Positions 53,006 to 61,753 are shown, counted from the first letter of the stretch. The stretch: 64,000 bases of DNA from Microbispora siamensis (GCF_016863095.1 NZ_BOOF01000004.1:186001-250000), one strand, 5' to 3'. The notes: generated by a model from the sequence alone, not told the origin. A program made the numbers and translations.

Positions 53006-56000
53006 CTACGGAAGCGCCCGTCCGAGCAGGTGGGCCATCGACCGCCGGACCAGATCCGTCCGCATCGCCTGCGTCGTCGCGCCCTCCGCGCCGAAGCCGA
53101 AGTAGACCGTGTCCTTCGTGGCGATGCCCGCGCCGTCGTCGAGCGACCGGTCGCTGCGCGCCCAGTCGTTCAACGCGGCCGCCGACCCGGGAGGCGGCCC
53201 GGCGACCGTCCAGCCGCCCAGGTCGTCCTCGAACGAGGTCTCCGCGAGGGTGGCGCCGTCGGCCTTGACGGCCACGTCGTCCAGCCACACGCCGAGGCCC
53301 TGGGTGCCCCAGTCGCTGATGTAGGAGATCGACACCTCGACCTTCTTGCCCGCGTACGCCGACAGGTCGACCGACCACTGCTGCCAGCCGTTCGACGAGC
53401 CGGAGGCGGCGTGCCACGCACCGGTCGTGCCGGTGGCGGTGCAGGACGACGCGCCGTCGTACGTCTGGTAGTGGGCGGTGAACGGATGGATGTCCACCCA
53501 GCCGGCGGCGCAGCTCTCACCGGCCGCGTCCGAGGTGTGCCCGTTGGCGTCGGGCAGCGTCGTCCAGTCGTCCTGGCCCGCCGTGTGCGCCTCGACGGTC
53601 AGGAAGTCCCAGTCCGGCTCGGTGTTGTACGACGTCCAGAACGACAGCTCGCCACTGGTCTTGCCGGTGAGGTCGATCGTCCTCGTCAGGCGCTTGTAGG
53701 ACACGTCCGCCTGGCCGCTCTGCACGTCCCAGGCGCCGGTGCGCGGGCTGAACGGCGCTCCCGCGCCGTACTGCCACTTCAGCGGGGCCGAACTGGCGAA
53801 CTGCGGGAACCGGTCGGCCGGCAGGACCGAGGAGGTCGTGACGAACGAGGCGGTGCGGTTCTGGTTCCCGGGCGAGTCGCCGCCGTTGAGCGTGCCGGTG
53901 AAGCCGGCGAAGGCGCCGCCGGCGCCGCGCAGCGGCAGCGTGTTCCCGTCGGCGTCCTGGCCGCCGCCCTCCACGAAGGTGTAGGCGCCCAGGTAGTACT
54001 GCACGAAGTCGTTGCTCAGCGAGAGGCACGGCGGCTTGCTCAGCGTCGTGCACTCGGGTTGCGCCGGGTAGTCCGGCTCGTACCAGTAGGAGCCGTTGGC
54101 GTTCTGGGCGTACAGCGCGTACTTGCCGGTGGCGAGCAGCTTGCCGCCCTCGTTGAGGTAGTCGCGGAACGCCAGCTCCAGGGCCTCGGCCAGGTTGGCG
54201 GCGGTGCCGCCGGGCTGCCCGGACGCGCGGGGGATGATGTCGTCGCCGGTCTCCCAGACGACGGCCTTGTAGTGGCTGAGGACCCCGAGCGGGTGGGGCG
54301 CCTTGCGGCCGTTCTTGTCCACGTCGTACACGTCGGAGGAGTAGCCGGCCTCCGCGAGCGCCTTGGCGTAGTCGTCGGCGTACTTCGCCTCCGTGACGCC
54401 CTGGACCGGGCTGACGCCCGTGACGTCCTCCGCCGCGACGATCAGGACCTTGCCGCCGATGTCCGTGGCGACCTTGTAGGTGAACGCCTCGCTCTTCTTC
54501 GTGAGCGAGCGGAACCACACCTTCACGGTGTCGCCGGGTTTCGCACCCTTGACCGTGCCCCTGAGCTGGTGGAAGTAGGTGTCGTAGCCGTCGCCGTACC
54601 GCTCGCCGCCCTTCCACTCGGAGGTCGGGACGGTCCTGGTGCGCCCGCCGTTGACCTGGTATTCGAGGAGCACCGGCCCGAGCTTGCGCTTGGCGTCCAC
54701 CTGCACGACCTGGTCGGTGCCGTAGCTGACGTCGAACGCGTCCACGACGAAGTCGGGCACGGTGTTGCCGAGGTGGCTGACCGGCTCGCTCGGGTTCGGC
54801 GCCGACTTCAGGACGTCGAGCGCGAAGGGAAGCTGTTTCTCGAACTCGGCCTGCACCAGCGCCTCGTCGTCGGGGAAGACGAAGCCGCAGCCGTCGCAGC
54901 CCTCGTCCAGCTCCGGCGTCCACGCGAGCGTGCCGTACGCCTTGTGGGCGTGGTCGGTGGTCTCGCCGTTCGTCGTGTAGAGCTCGGCGCCGACCCCGGG
55001 GTCGAAGCCGGGAACGGCCGGGTTCTCGTCGGTGCCGGTCAGCGCCAGGTAGACGGGGTCGTCCGCGGTCTTCGTCTCGACCTGCCAGCCCTCGGGATAC
55101 AGCAGCAGCGGGCCGTAGGAGTGGTAGTTGACCTGCGCCTTGAAGCGCAGCCGCTTGAGCAGGCCGTCCATGGCCCGCGTCTCGGGCTCCGACGCCGGGC
55201 CGGTGCCGCGGTAGGTCTCGCTGCTGAAGACGCTGGAGGAGCCCTCTTCGTCGTACCCCCAGCGGGTGGGGAAGTTGCGGTTGGGGTCGACGCCGTCGTT
55301 GCCCGTGATCTGGCCGTCGCCGTCGTTGTCCCGGAGGTTCTTGCGCCAGAGGCGGTTGCCCTCGGTGAAGGTGAAGTCGTAGCCGTCGGGGTTGGCGACC
55401 GGCACGAACCACACCTCGGTGGTGGCCAGCAGCCGGCCGACGTCGGATGTGCCCTTGTTGGCCACCAGATACTTCAGCAGCCGCATGTCGACCTCGGTCG
55501 CGATCCACTCACGGGCGTGCTGGGTGGCCGAGTAGAGCACGGACGGCTTGACGCCGTCGGGCAGCACCCGGGCCAGCTTCGTCAGCTTCAGCGCGAGGAT
55601 GTCCTTCCCCTGGAGGGTCTTGCCGATCGTCTCCAGCTTCGCGATGTCCTTGTTGGCGTCCGCGATGGATCGGAGCTGGTCGGCGATCCCGCCCTTCTCC
55701 GAGTAGGACTTCCAGACGGTGTACCCGCCGGCCGCCTGCGCCTTGGCGGCCTGCAACTGCGTCTGGCCCTGAGGGTTGCGCACCGGCTCGGGCCGGAAGC
55801 CCAGGATCTGGAGCTTCTTGAGCTCGGCGGGTGTCGCCGTCAGTTCGACGTGCTCCTTGTCGCCCGCGAGGTGCCGCTGGACGACGTCGAAGCCCTTCTG
55901 GGTCAGCGTGCCCGAGGTGCCGGGCGCGCTGTCGAGCTGGTAGAGGTCGGCTTGGTCCGCTGGGGGGAGCGGGTCGCCCTGGCCGGCCTGCGCCGGGGAG

Positions 56001-56068
56001 ACCGGCAGCAGGAGCGCCGCGCCGAGAGCCGCGGCGGCCAGAGTCGAGACGATCTCTCGTCGGGACAT
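53006..56068 (-). CDS. secreted M14 zinc carboxypeptidase with C-terminal beta domain
   Basis: 1020 residues from ATG at 56068, with GAAGGG 8 bases upstream. Signal peptide (STLAAAALGAALLLPVSPAQAG, cleaved ~30). Propeptide-like region to ~110, then the M14 domain: zinc ligands H184 and E187 in QHAREWIATE, R264 region DPNRNFPTRW, third ligand H316 in NYHSYGP, catalytic E386 in WTPELDEGC. Next comes a beta region (~420-560), a Rossmann-like/GATase-like insert (~550-700, KVLIVAAEDVTG) and a C-terminal immune-inhibitor-A-like/MAM-type beta sandwich (~830-960, ISYISDWGTQGLGVWLDDVAV). It is a secreted exopeptidase for external protein. The cluster DEGCDGCG carries an unusual Cys pair near the active site. 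Confidence 0.92.
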   Translation of the reverse strand: MSRREIVSTLAAAALGAALLLPVSPAQAGQGDPLPPADQADLYQLDSAPGTSGTLTQKGFDVVQRHLAGDKEHVELTATPAELKKLQILGFRPEPVRNPQGQTQLQAAKAQAAGGYTVWKSYSEKGGIADQLRSIADANKDIAKLETIGKTLQGKDILALKLTKLARVLPDGVKPSVLYSATQHAREWIATEVDMRLLKYLVANKGTSDVGRLLATTEVWFVPVANPDGYDFTFTEGNRLWRKNLRDNDGDGQITGNDGVDPNRNFPTRWGYDEEGSSSVFSSETYRGTGPASEPETRAMDGLLKRLRFKAQVNYHSYGPLLLYPEGWQVETKTADDPVYLALTGTDENPAVPGFDPGVGAELYTTNGETTDHAHKAYGTLAWTPELDEGCDGCGFVFPDDEALVQAEFEKQLPFALDVLKSAPNPSEPVSHLGNTVPDFVVDAFDVSYGTDQVVQVDAKRKLGPVLLEYQVNGGRTRTVPTSEWKGGERYGDGYDTYFHQLRGTVKGAKPGDTVKVWFRSLTKKSEAFTYKVATDIGGKVLIVAAEDVTGVSPVQGVTEAKYADDYAKALAEAGYSSDVYDVDKNGRKAPHPLGVLSHYKAVVWETGDDIIPRASGQPGGTAANLAEALELAFRDYLNEGGKLLATGKYALYAQNANGSYWYEPDYPAQPECTTLSKPPCLSLSNDFVQYYLGAYTFVEGGGQDADGNTLPLRGAGGAFAGFTGTLNGGDSPGNQNRTASFVTTSSVLPADRFPQFASSAPLKWQYGAGAPFSPRTGAWDVQSGQADVSYKRLTRTIDLTGKTSGELSFWTSYNTEPDWDFLTVEAHTAGQDDWTTLPDANGHTSDAAGESCAAGWVDIHPFTAHYQTYDGASSCTATGTTGAWHAASGSSNGWQQWSVDLSAYAGKKVEVSISYISDWGTQGLGVWLDDVAVKADGATLAETSFEDDLGGWTVAGPPPGSAAALNDWARSDRSLDDGAGIATKDTVYFGFGAEGATTQAMRTDLVRRSMAHLLGRALP

Positions 56069-56280
56069 CGGTGAGCCCTTCGTGGGGGGTGACGATCTCC
56101 CGAATCTCTGCCGGGGTCAAATCCCGTTCAAGTGCGGTAAGGCGACGCGTAAGTCACGAATTGGTCACAGCATGGAGAATCCGGCGATTGTCCGCTTTGA
56201 TCCCAAGAGTTTCACCTGTTCCGGTAGCAGACGTAAAGATCGTCTTCTATAGTTTCAGGCCGAATCCGAGTGGAGGTCGC

Positions 56281-57189
56281 GTGCGGTCGGGACGCTGGGC
56301 CAGGCTGGCGGTGGTCACCACCGCGCTGCTCGTCGCACCGTCTGTCTCGGGCGCCGTCTCGGGTGCGCTCACCGCCGAGGCCGAGCCGGACCAGCAGGCC
56401 AAGCTCCGCAAGCTCACCCAGGAGGCCGCCGCGCTCCAGAAGGAGTACCGCGGCGAGATCCTCAGCCTGGACGACGCGAAGCGGGCCGCGCAGAAGGCGT
56501 CCGGCAGGGTCAGGAAGCTGAAGGGGGACCTGCTCGCGGCCCAGCGGCAGGTGGCCGCGTTCGCCCAGACCTCGTACATGAGCGGGGGCGCGGACGCCTC
56601 CCGGCTCTTCTCCTTGTCGGTCGACCCGAGTTCGCTGGCGACGCTGGCCTATCTGGGCAACGCCAGGACCGAGCGGCTCAACAGCGTCAAGGATCTCGTC
56701 GCCAAGCAGAAGAAGGCGGCCGCCGCGGCCGCCGACGAGATCGACAAGCTGCAGGCCCACATCAAAGAGCTCAAGTCGAGGCGCGGCGAGGTCGAGCGGC
56801 TGATGGCCAAGTACGGCTTCCAGACACCCGACGCCGGCAGCGGCCTGACGCAGCGCATGATCACCGTACGCAACGCGATCATGGCTCAGTTCCCGATGCC
56901 CTTCAGTGTGGGCTGTCTGCGGCCCGGCGACCCGGGAGAACACGGCAAGGGCCGGGCCTGCGACTTCATGATGAGCAGCGGCGGCCGCATGCCCGACGCG
57001 GTGGCCAAGGAGCGCGGCGACGCCCTGGCGCAGTGGTGCATCGATCACGCGAGCGAGTACGGGATCATGTACATCATCTGGCAGCAGCGCTACTACGACA
57101 TGCGTACGCATGCCGGTTGGCGGATGATGTCGGACCGCGGCGGCATCACCGCCAACCACTACGACCACGTTCACGTGTCGGTGCTCTGA
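56281..57189 (+). CDS. secreted coiled-coil protein with M15-like C-terminal domain
   Basis: 302 residues from GTG at 56281, with GGAGGT 3-4 bases upstream. Signal peptide (MRSGRWARLAVVTTALLVAPSVSGAVSGALTAEA). Coiled coil ~45-170 (AKLRKLTQEAAALQKEYRGEI ... KKAAAAAADEIDKLQAHIKELKSRRGEVERL). C-terminal domain ~185-302 with GEHGKGRACDFM (H-x6-D metal motif of M15/LAS peptidases), TAGW-like HAGWRMM and YDHVHVS (H-V-H). It resembles proteins that cleave or bind peptidoglycan peptides, with the coil holding it at the septum or wall. Enzymatic activity is likely but not shown. The stop overlaps the GH1 stop by 19 bases. Confidence 0.85.
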   Translation: MRSGRWARLAVVTTALLVAPSVSGAVSGALTAEAEPDQQAKLRKLTQEAAALQKEYRGEILSLDDAKRAAQKASGRVRKLKGDLLAAQRQVAAFAQTSYMSGGADASRLFSLSVDPSSLATLAYLGNARTERLNSVKDLVAKQKKAAAAAADEIDKLQAHIKELKSRRGEVERLMAKYGFQTPDAGSGLTQRMITVRNAIMAQFPMPFSVGCLRPGDPGEHGKGRACDFMMSSGGRMPDAVAKERGDALAQWCIDHASEYGIMYIIWQQRYYDMRTHAGWRMMSDRGGITANHYDHVHVSVL

Positions 57190-58469
57190 ACCTCCAGCGT
57201 GTCGGTGGCCTCCAGGAACTTCCGCAGCCAGTGGTAGGACGCCTTCGGAGTGCGCTGCTGGGTCTCGAAGTCGACGTGGACCAGGCCGAACCGCTGGTGG
57301 TAGCCCTCGGCCCACTCGAAGTTGTCCAGCAGTGACCAGACGAAGTAGCCCCGCAGGTCCACGTCCGCCTGGCGCATCGCCGTGATGTGGCCGTCGAGGT
57401 AGGCGATCCGCTCCTGGTCGTCCAGTCCGTCGTACGAGCAGCCGTTCTCGGTGATGTAGACGGGCGGCAGCGCGTCGCCGTACCGCGCCTTGAGGGAGTC
57501 GAGCAGTTCGCGCAGGCCGTCGGGGACGACGGGCCAGCCGAACGCGGTGGTGGGAACGCCGGAGATCTCCTCGAACCGGAACGGCAGGCCGTCCCCGGCG
57601 GGGCCGCCGATCCGGGTGGGGTTGTAGTAGTTGATCCCCAATCCGTCGAGGGGCTGGGCGATCGTCTCCAGGTCGCCGGGTCTCACAGGGATTTCGACGC
57701 CGAACGCCGACAGATCGGGGTAGGCGCCGGTGAGGACCGGGTCGTTGAACAGCCGGTTGTGCAGGATGTCGTACGTCTCGGCGGCGGCCAGGTCCTCCGG
57801 CGAGCCGGAGGCGGGCCAGACCGGGGTGCAGTTGTTGGTGATGAGCACCTGCTCCGCCCCGGCCGCCCGCAGGGCCTGCGTGGCCAGGCCGTGCCCGAGC
57901 AACTGGTGGTGGGCCACCGGCAGCGCGTCGAACATGAGCGCCCTGCCCGGGGCGTGTATGCCCAGGCCGTATCCCTCCACCATGTGGACGAACGGCTCGT
58001 TGAGCGTGATCCACATGTGTACGCGGTCGGTCAGCCGTTCGGCCACGACGGCGGCGTAGTCGGCGAAACGGCGGGAGGTGTCACGGTTGAGCCAGCCGCC
58101 CTCGTCCTCCAGCGCCTGCGGCAGGTCCCAGTGGAAGAGCGTCGGCACGGGAGCGATGCCGCGCTCGCACAGCGCGTCCACGAGACGGTCGTAGAAGTCG
58201 AGCCCGGCCTGGTTGACCGGGCCGGCGCCGGTGGGCATCACCCGCGGCCAGGCGATGGAGAAGCGGTAGGCGTTCACGCCGAGGCCGGCCATGAGCGCCA
58301 CGTCCTCGAGGTAGCGGTGGTAGTGGTCGCAGGCCACGTCGCCCGTGTGCCCGTCGCGGACCTTCCCCGGCGTGTGGGAGAAGGTGTCCCAGACGGAAGG
58401 CCCTCTGCCGTCCTCGGTGACCGCTCCTTCGATCTGGTAGGACGCGGTGGCCGTACCCCAGAGGAACAT
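57171..58469 (-). CDS. GH1 beta-glucosidase
   Basis: 432 residues from ATG at 58469. Acid/base E158 in TLNEPF, nucleophile E341 in YITENGCS, and substrate motifs FLWGTATASYQIEGA, FSIAWPRV, FHWDLPQAL and GYFVWSLLDNFEW are all present. Cytoplasmic, no signal peptide: it cleaves imported cellobiose or other beta-glucosides. It diverges from a TetR gene over an imperfect operator-like palindrome (~58485-58512). Confidence 0.94.
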   Translation of the reverse strand: MFLWGTATASYQIEGAVTEDGRGPSVWDTFSHTPGKVRDGHTGDVACDHYHRYLEDVALMAGLGVNAYRFSIAWPRVMPTGAGPVNQAGLDFYDRLVDALCERGIAPVPTLFHWDLPQALEDEGGWLNRDTSRRFADYAAVVAERLTDRVHMWITLNEPFVHMVEGYGLGIHAPGRALMFDALPVAHHQLLGHGLATQALRAAGAEQVLITNNCTPVWPASGSPEDLAAAETYDILHNRLFNDPVLTGAYPDLSAFGVEIPVRPGDLETIAQPLDGLGINYYNPTRIGGPAGDGLPFRFEEISGVPTTAFGWPVVPDGLRELLDSLKARYGDALPPVYITENGCSYDGLDDQERIAYLDGHITAMRQADVDLRGYFVWSLLDNFEWAEGYHQRFGLVHVDFETQQRTPKASYHWLRKFLEATDTLEVQSTDT

Positions 58470-58484
58470 TGTGCCGCCTCTCTC

Positions 58485-58512
58485 AACTAATATGAGGAGA
58501 ACTCATGTTAAC
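58485..58512. promoter_or_regulatory. candidate operator for GH1/TetR
   Basis: ATGAG-GAGAA-CTCAT (58492-58506) is a perfect 5-bp inverted repeat, and the flanks extend it imperfectly (9 of 12 positions match between AACTAATATGAG and the reverse complement of CTCATGTTAACT). It overlaps the short leader of both genes, as expected of a repressor site. Confidence 0.55.
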
Positions 58513-58545
58513 TCGGTTGTCCGAAAAGCGGGAGAGAATGGCGGA

Positions 58546-59190
58546 ATGACAACAGGGGGAGCCTTGCGCCGACGGCCCGCACAGCGCCGCAGTCAGGAGC
58601 GGGTCGAGCGCATGCTGGACGAGTGCGCCCTGCTGCTCGACGAGGTGGGGTACGCCGCCCTGACCACCAAGGAGGTCGCCCGCCGGGCCGAGGTGCCGAT
58701 CGGGACCTTCTACCAGTTCTTCACTGACAAGCAGAGCCTGGTCCGCGCGCTCGCGCTGCGGAACCTGGAGGCGTACCTGGACCGGATCGCGTCCCGGCTG
58801 GCCGCCGCGCCGCTGTCCGACTGGACCGGCGTCGTGGACTTGGTCGTCGACGAGTTCGTCCGCATGAAGCGGACCACGCCCGGCTTCGGTGTGGTGGACT
58901 TCGGCGAGGTGCTCGCCGCTCCCGGCGGGCCCGCCCTTCCCGGCACCCAGCGGATGCTCGACGAGGCGCTGGAGAACAACGTGGTCGTCGCCGACCGCCT
59001 GCGTTCTCTCATCGTGGATCTGCTCGGCGTGGCACCGGGCGACGGCCTGTCGCGCGCCTTCGTTGTCGCCGTCGAGGCCGCCGACGCCGTGCTCAAGCTG
59101 GCCTTCCGCGCCCACCCCGACGGCGACCCCGACCTCATCGCCGAATGCAAACGCCTCGTCCGCCGCTACCTCTCCGACCACCTCCGATAA
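58546..59190 (+). CDS. TetR-family regulator
   Basis: 214 residues from ATG at 58546 (MTTGGALRRRPAQRRSQERVERMLDEC); the longer frame is not conserved. Helix-turn-helix ~20-65 (CALLLDEVGYAALTTKEVARRAEVPIGTFYQFFTDKQSLVRALALR). The C-terminal domain has the extended helices of the TetR_C group. It most likely represses the divergent GH1 gene and itself. The 245 bases after it hold no supported gene. Confidence 0.88.
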   Translation: MTTGGALRRRPAQRRSQERVERMLDECALLLDEVGYAALTTKEVARRAEVPIGTFYQFFTDKQSLVRALALRNLEAYLDRIASRLAAAPLSDWTGVVDLVVDEFVRMKRTTPGFGVVDFGEVLAAPGGPALPGTQRMLDEALENNVVVADRLRSLIVDLLGVAPGDGLSRAFVVAVEAADAVLKLAFRAHPDGDPDLIAECKRLVRRYLSDHLR

Positions 59191-59435
59191 GCGCCTATAC
59201 GTCTGTACGCGATCGGGCTCGTGCTCGCCACGCCTGCTCTGAGCGAAGAAGCCCGCGGGCGCTTGTGCTCTGTAGTCCCAACCGCACGGACGCCGCCACA
59301 CGCGTCACCCCTTGGTCTGAGAGAGGCTTTTCGACGGAGCGCTCGCGCTGGTGGTCAGCCTGGGCGCGATCGACTTCATAACGCCACCACATCCGCCGCG
59401 TTGTAGTCGAGTGGCCGACGTCGAAGGCAGCGGGC

Positions 59436-60020
59436 TCAGCTCTGAGTCGAGTTGCCGGTGCCGATAACGGCCTGGCTACTGCGGAGGAACGAGGCGGCGA
59501 CGGTAGCCGGCTGGTCGAGGTATCCGGCGACCATGGCGCCATCGCGAATCAGCATCAGGTCGTCGGCGACGTCTCCGGAATTCGCGATACCGAGCGGGGC
59601 GATGAGCTGTTCGAACGTCCTCTTGTTCCAGCGGCGATGCGCGTCGACGACCTTGCGGACCGGGCTGTCCGGGTCAGGGTATTCGGCGGCGGCGTTGATG
59701 AAGGGGCAGCCGCGGAAGCCGGGCGCGCAGGCAATGATCCCGATCGCCTCGGAGATCACCCGCAGGGTGGCATCGACATCGCCGTTGCCCTGCTTGATCG
59801 CCTCATCGATGCCGTCTCGCTCGAGTGCGGCGCGGCGTTCGAGGTAAGCGACGACGAGGTCGTCCTTGGTCTTGAAGTGTCGGTAGAACGTCACCTTCGT
59901 CGTGCGGGCGAGGTCGATGACCTTGTCGACGCTCACCGCGCGGAGCCCGTGTGCGTAGAACAGCTCGGTCGCCGCCTCAAGGAGGCGCTCACGCATGGGG
60001 CTGTTCATGCTCGAGATCAT
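59436..60020 (-). CDS. TetR-family regulator of the DUF308-like gene
   Basis: 194 residues from ATG at 60020, with GAGGAGG 7 bases upstream (ATG at 60008 is a weaker start). Helix-turn-helix ~8-55 (RERLLEAATELFYAHGLRAVSVDKVIDLARTTKVTFYRHFKTKDDLVVAYL). C-terminal region with CPFINAAAEYPDPDSPVRKVV is typical of the AcrR subgroup. It diverges from the membrane protein gene over a 24-bp palindrome (60081-60104) and should repress it. Codon use is slightly less GC-rich than the surrounding genes. Confidence 0.9.
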   Translation of the reverse strand: MISSMNSPMRERLLEAATELFYAHGLRAVSVDKVIDLARTTKVTFYRHFKTKDDLVVAYLERRAALERDGIDEAIKQGNGDVDATLRVISEAIGIIACAPGFRGCPFINAAAEYPDPDSPVRKVVDAHRRWNKRTFEQLIAPLGIANSGDVADDLMLIRDGAMVAGYLDQPATVAASFLRSSQAVIGTGNSTQS

Positions 60021-60080
60021 ACGCGTTCCTCCTCTTCGCCCCTTGCGCCGGACCTCACCGCCGGGCTACCGTCACCCTCA

Positions 60081-60104
60081 GGTAGAGTTACTAGTCATTC
60101 TACC
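60081..60104. promoter_or_regulatory. TetR operator palindrome
   Basis: GGTAGA (60081-60086) and TCTACC (60099-60104) flank a perfect central ACTAGT (60090-60095), a 24-bp partly symmetric site typical of TetR binding. It lies 28 bases before the ATG of the DUF308-like gene and 60 bases before the start of the TetR gene. Confidence 0.78.
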
Positions 60105-60132
60105 TACTCCCCCTGGCGAAAAGAGACAGAGA

Positions 60133-60723
60133 ATGACCACCGTCACTGATGTGAACGCCGGTCGCACTGCCGCGGCGTTGCGGAACCTCTACGTGGTGCG
60201 ATTCGGATTCGCCCTCATCTGGGCGGTCCTGATGTTCGTGACCGGGCCGGCTACTGGCCCAGTGAGTGTGGCACTGCTCGTGATCTACCCGCTGTTCGAC
60301 GTCGCCGCGGCCGTCATCGATCTGCGCTCCTCGCAAACCGCGCGCCCCGCCGCAGCTCTGTACGTCAACCTGGCCCTCAGCCTGCTCGCCGCCATCGGCC
60401 TGGCCGCCACGGCCACCTCGGGCGTGCCCGCGGTACTGCGGGTCTGGGGCGCTTGGGCGATTACCGCCGGGATCGTGCAGCTCATCGTGGCCGTCAGCCG
60501 CCGCAGGCTCGGCGGCCAATGGGCGATGATCCTCAGTGGTGCGATCTCCACGATCGCCGGGACGGGGTTCATCCTCCAGGCCGGTACGCCGACCGCATCG
60601 CTGACAAGCCTCGCCGGGTACGCGACCGTCGGCGGCGTCTTCTTCCTCATCTCCGCTCTGCGTCTGCACCGCACCGCGAAGAGCGCTGAACCCCGTCCCG
60701 CTGCCGAAACTGCCAGCCGCTGA
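60133..60723 (+). CDS. DUF308/HdeD-like membrane protein
   Basis: 196 residues from ATG at 60133. Six hydrophobic segments (VVRFGFALIWAVLMFVTG, SVALLVIYPLFDVAAAVIDL, AALYVNLALSLLAAIGLAATA, VLRVWGAWAITAGIVQLIVAV, WAMILSGAISTIAGTGFILQ, YATVGGVFFLISALRL). The GYATVGGVFFLISA and WAITAGIVQL patterns fit the short HdeD-like acid-resistance membrane family, but function is unknown. It is probably repressed by the divergent TetR through 60081-60104. Its 3' end overlaps the convergent YCII gene by 77 bases. Confidence 0.8.
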   Translation: MTTVTDVNAGRTAAALRNLYVVRFGFALIWAVLMFVTGPATGPVSVALLVIYPLFDVAAAVIDLRSSQTARPAAALYVNLALSLLAAIGLAATATSGVPAVLRVWGAWAITAGIVQLIVAVSRRRLGGQWAMILSGAISTIAGTGFILQAGTPTASLTSLAGYATVGGVFFLISALRLHRTAKSAEPRPAAETASR

Positions 60724-61015
60724 CCACGGTGTCCGAGCCCAGAGCCGGATGGACCCGTCCCGGCTCGATCGTCGTGATCGAGTGGGTCGCGACGCCGTTC
60801 ACGACGAACGGGTCCTCGGCGCTGATCCGCTCGATGGTCTCGCGGTCCACGCCGCAGGCCAGGATGGCCCCGCCCTGTGACGACGGCACCGTCTGCCCCG
60901 ACACCAGGAAGACGCCGTCCGCGTGGTGCCGTTCGAGATAGCCGACGTGATCGCGAACGAAGGGAGCGGCGTCTTCCTCGGAGCCCGTGTAGTTCACGAT
61001 CAGCACGTGCAGCAT
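60647..61015 (-). CDS. YCII-domain protein with C-terminal extension
   Basis: 122 residues from ATG at 61015. YCII core ~1-92 (MLHVLIVNYTGSEEDAAPFVRDHVGYLERHHADGVFLVSGQTVPSSQGGAILACGVDRETIERISAEDPFVVNGVATHSITTIEPGRVHPAL), including the DPF turn and the His-Asp pair region. The last ~30 residues (QRDGVQRSSRCGADAERR) are unlike the family and lie in the 77-bp overlap with the DUF308-like gene. It starts 8 bases after wrbA, so it is in its operon. It lacks the DGPF motif of the 4854 protein. Confidence 0.85.
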   Translation of the reverse strand: MLHVLIVNYTGSEEDAAPFVRDHVGYLERHHADGVFLVSGQTVPSSQGGAILACGVDRETIERISAEDPFVVNGVATHSITTIEPGRVHPALGSDTVVSGWQFRQRDGVQRSSRCGADAERR

Positions 61016-61023
61016 GCCGCCAT

Positions 61024-61632
61024 TCAAGCAGCCCGGCCGGCCAGGAGGCGGGTAGTGATGTCCGCCAGGCGTTCGCCCTGGTAGCGGGCGGCTGCGAGGG
61101 TCTCCTCGGACGGGGTGCCCGCGCCGCCCCGGTGGGCGGTGCCGTACGGGTTGCCGCCCGCGGGGTACACCACCGGGTCGGTGTAGCCGGGCGCGACGAT
61201 GATCGAACCCCAGTGGTGGAAGGTGTTGTAGAGGGCGAGGAGCGTCGACTCGTTGCCGCCGTGGGCGTTGTGGGCGCTGGCGAAACCGGTGGCGGGCTTG
61301 TTGGCCATGACGCCCTGCTGCCACAGGCCCCCCGTGGTGTCGATGAACTGCTTGAGCTGTGAGGCGATGTTGCCGAAACGGGTCGGCGAGCCGAAGGCGT
61401 AGGCGTCCGCCCAAACCAGATCGTCCAGTGTGGCGACCTCGACGTCTTTGGCGGCCTCGACGTGCTCGCGCCAGGCCGGGTTGGCGTCGATGGCGGAGTC
61501 CGGGGCCAGCTCGGGGACGCGGCGCAGCCGGACGTCGGCACCGGCCTTCTCCGCGCCCTCGGCGACCGCCTTGGCGAGCTGGTGGACGTTGCCGGTGGCC
61601 GAGTAGTAGACGACAGCGATCTTGGCACTCAT
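61024..61632 (-). CDS. wrbA: NAD(P)H:quinone oxidoreductase, WrbA type
   Basis: 202 residues from ATG at 61632, with GGAGGAGA upstream. Flavodoxin-like: FMN loop YYSATGNVHQLAKAVAEGAEKAG, second loop FGSPTRFGNIASQLKQFID, and the third loop HGGNESTLLALYNTFHHWGSIIV. It reduces quinones by two electrons, avoiding semiquinones. It diverges from a TetR gene over two strong 20-bp operators (61662-61712), suggesting induction by quinone-like compounds. Confidence 0.94.
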   Translation of the reverse strand: MSAKIAVVYYSATGNVHQLAKAVAEGAEKAGADVRLRRVPELAPDSAIDANPAWREHVEAAKDVEVATLDDLVWADAYAFGSPTRFGNIASQLKQFIDTTGGLWQQGVMANKPATGFASAHNAHGGNESTLLALYNTFHHWGSIIVAPGYTDPVVYPAGGNPYGTAHRGGAGTPSEETLAAARYQGERLADITTRLLAGRAA

Positions 61633-61661
61633 GGTGAGTCTCCTCCGAAGTGACGAGGATC

Positions 61662-61712
61662 AACCGGATACCTATCCGGTTGACTGGCAGTAAATCGGAT
61701 AACTATCCGGTT
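61662..61712. promoter_or_regulatory. two TetR operators between wrbA and TetR
   Basis: Site 1 (61662-61681): AACCGGATA-CC-TATCCGGTT, a perfect 9+2+9 palindrome. Site 2 (61693-61712): AATCGGATA-AC-TATCCGGTT, one base off. The centres are 31 bases apart, about three helical turns, so two dimers can bind side by side on one face. They lie between the wrbA start and the TetR start. Confidence 0.85.
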
Positions 61713-61753
61713 CGCAACTCCGGAGGTGGATCACTTCAGGTAGCCTCGGGACC

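Noticed and set aside
53030..56074. 1014-aa plus-strand frame
   Set aside because: Antisense of the M14 carboxypeptidase, Val/Arg/Gly-rich, no motif.
59191..59435. Possible gene remnant between two TetR genes
   Set aside because: Short frames on both strands show no family I can name and no ribosome site; left as intergenic.
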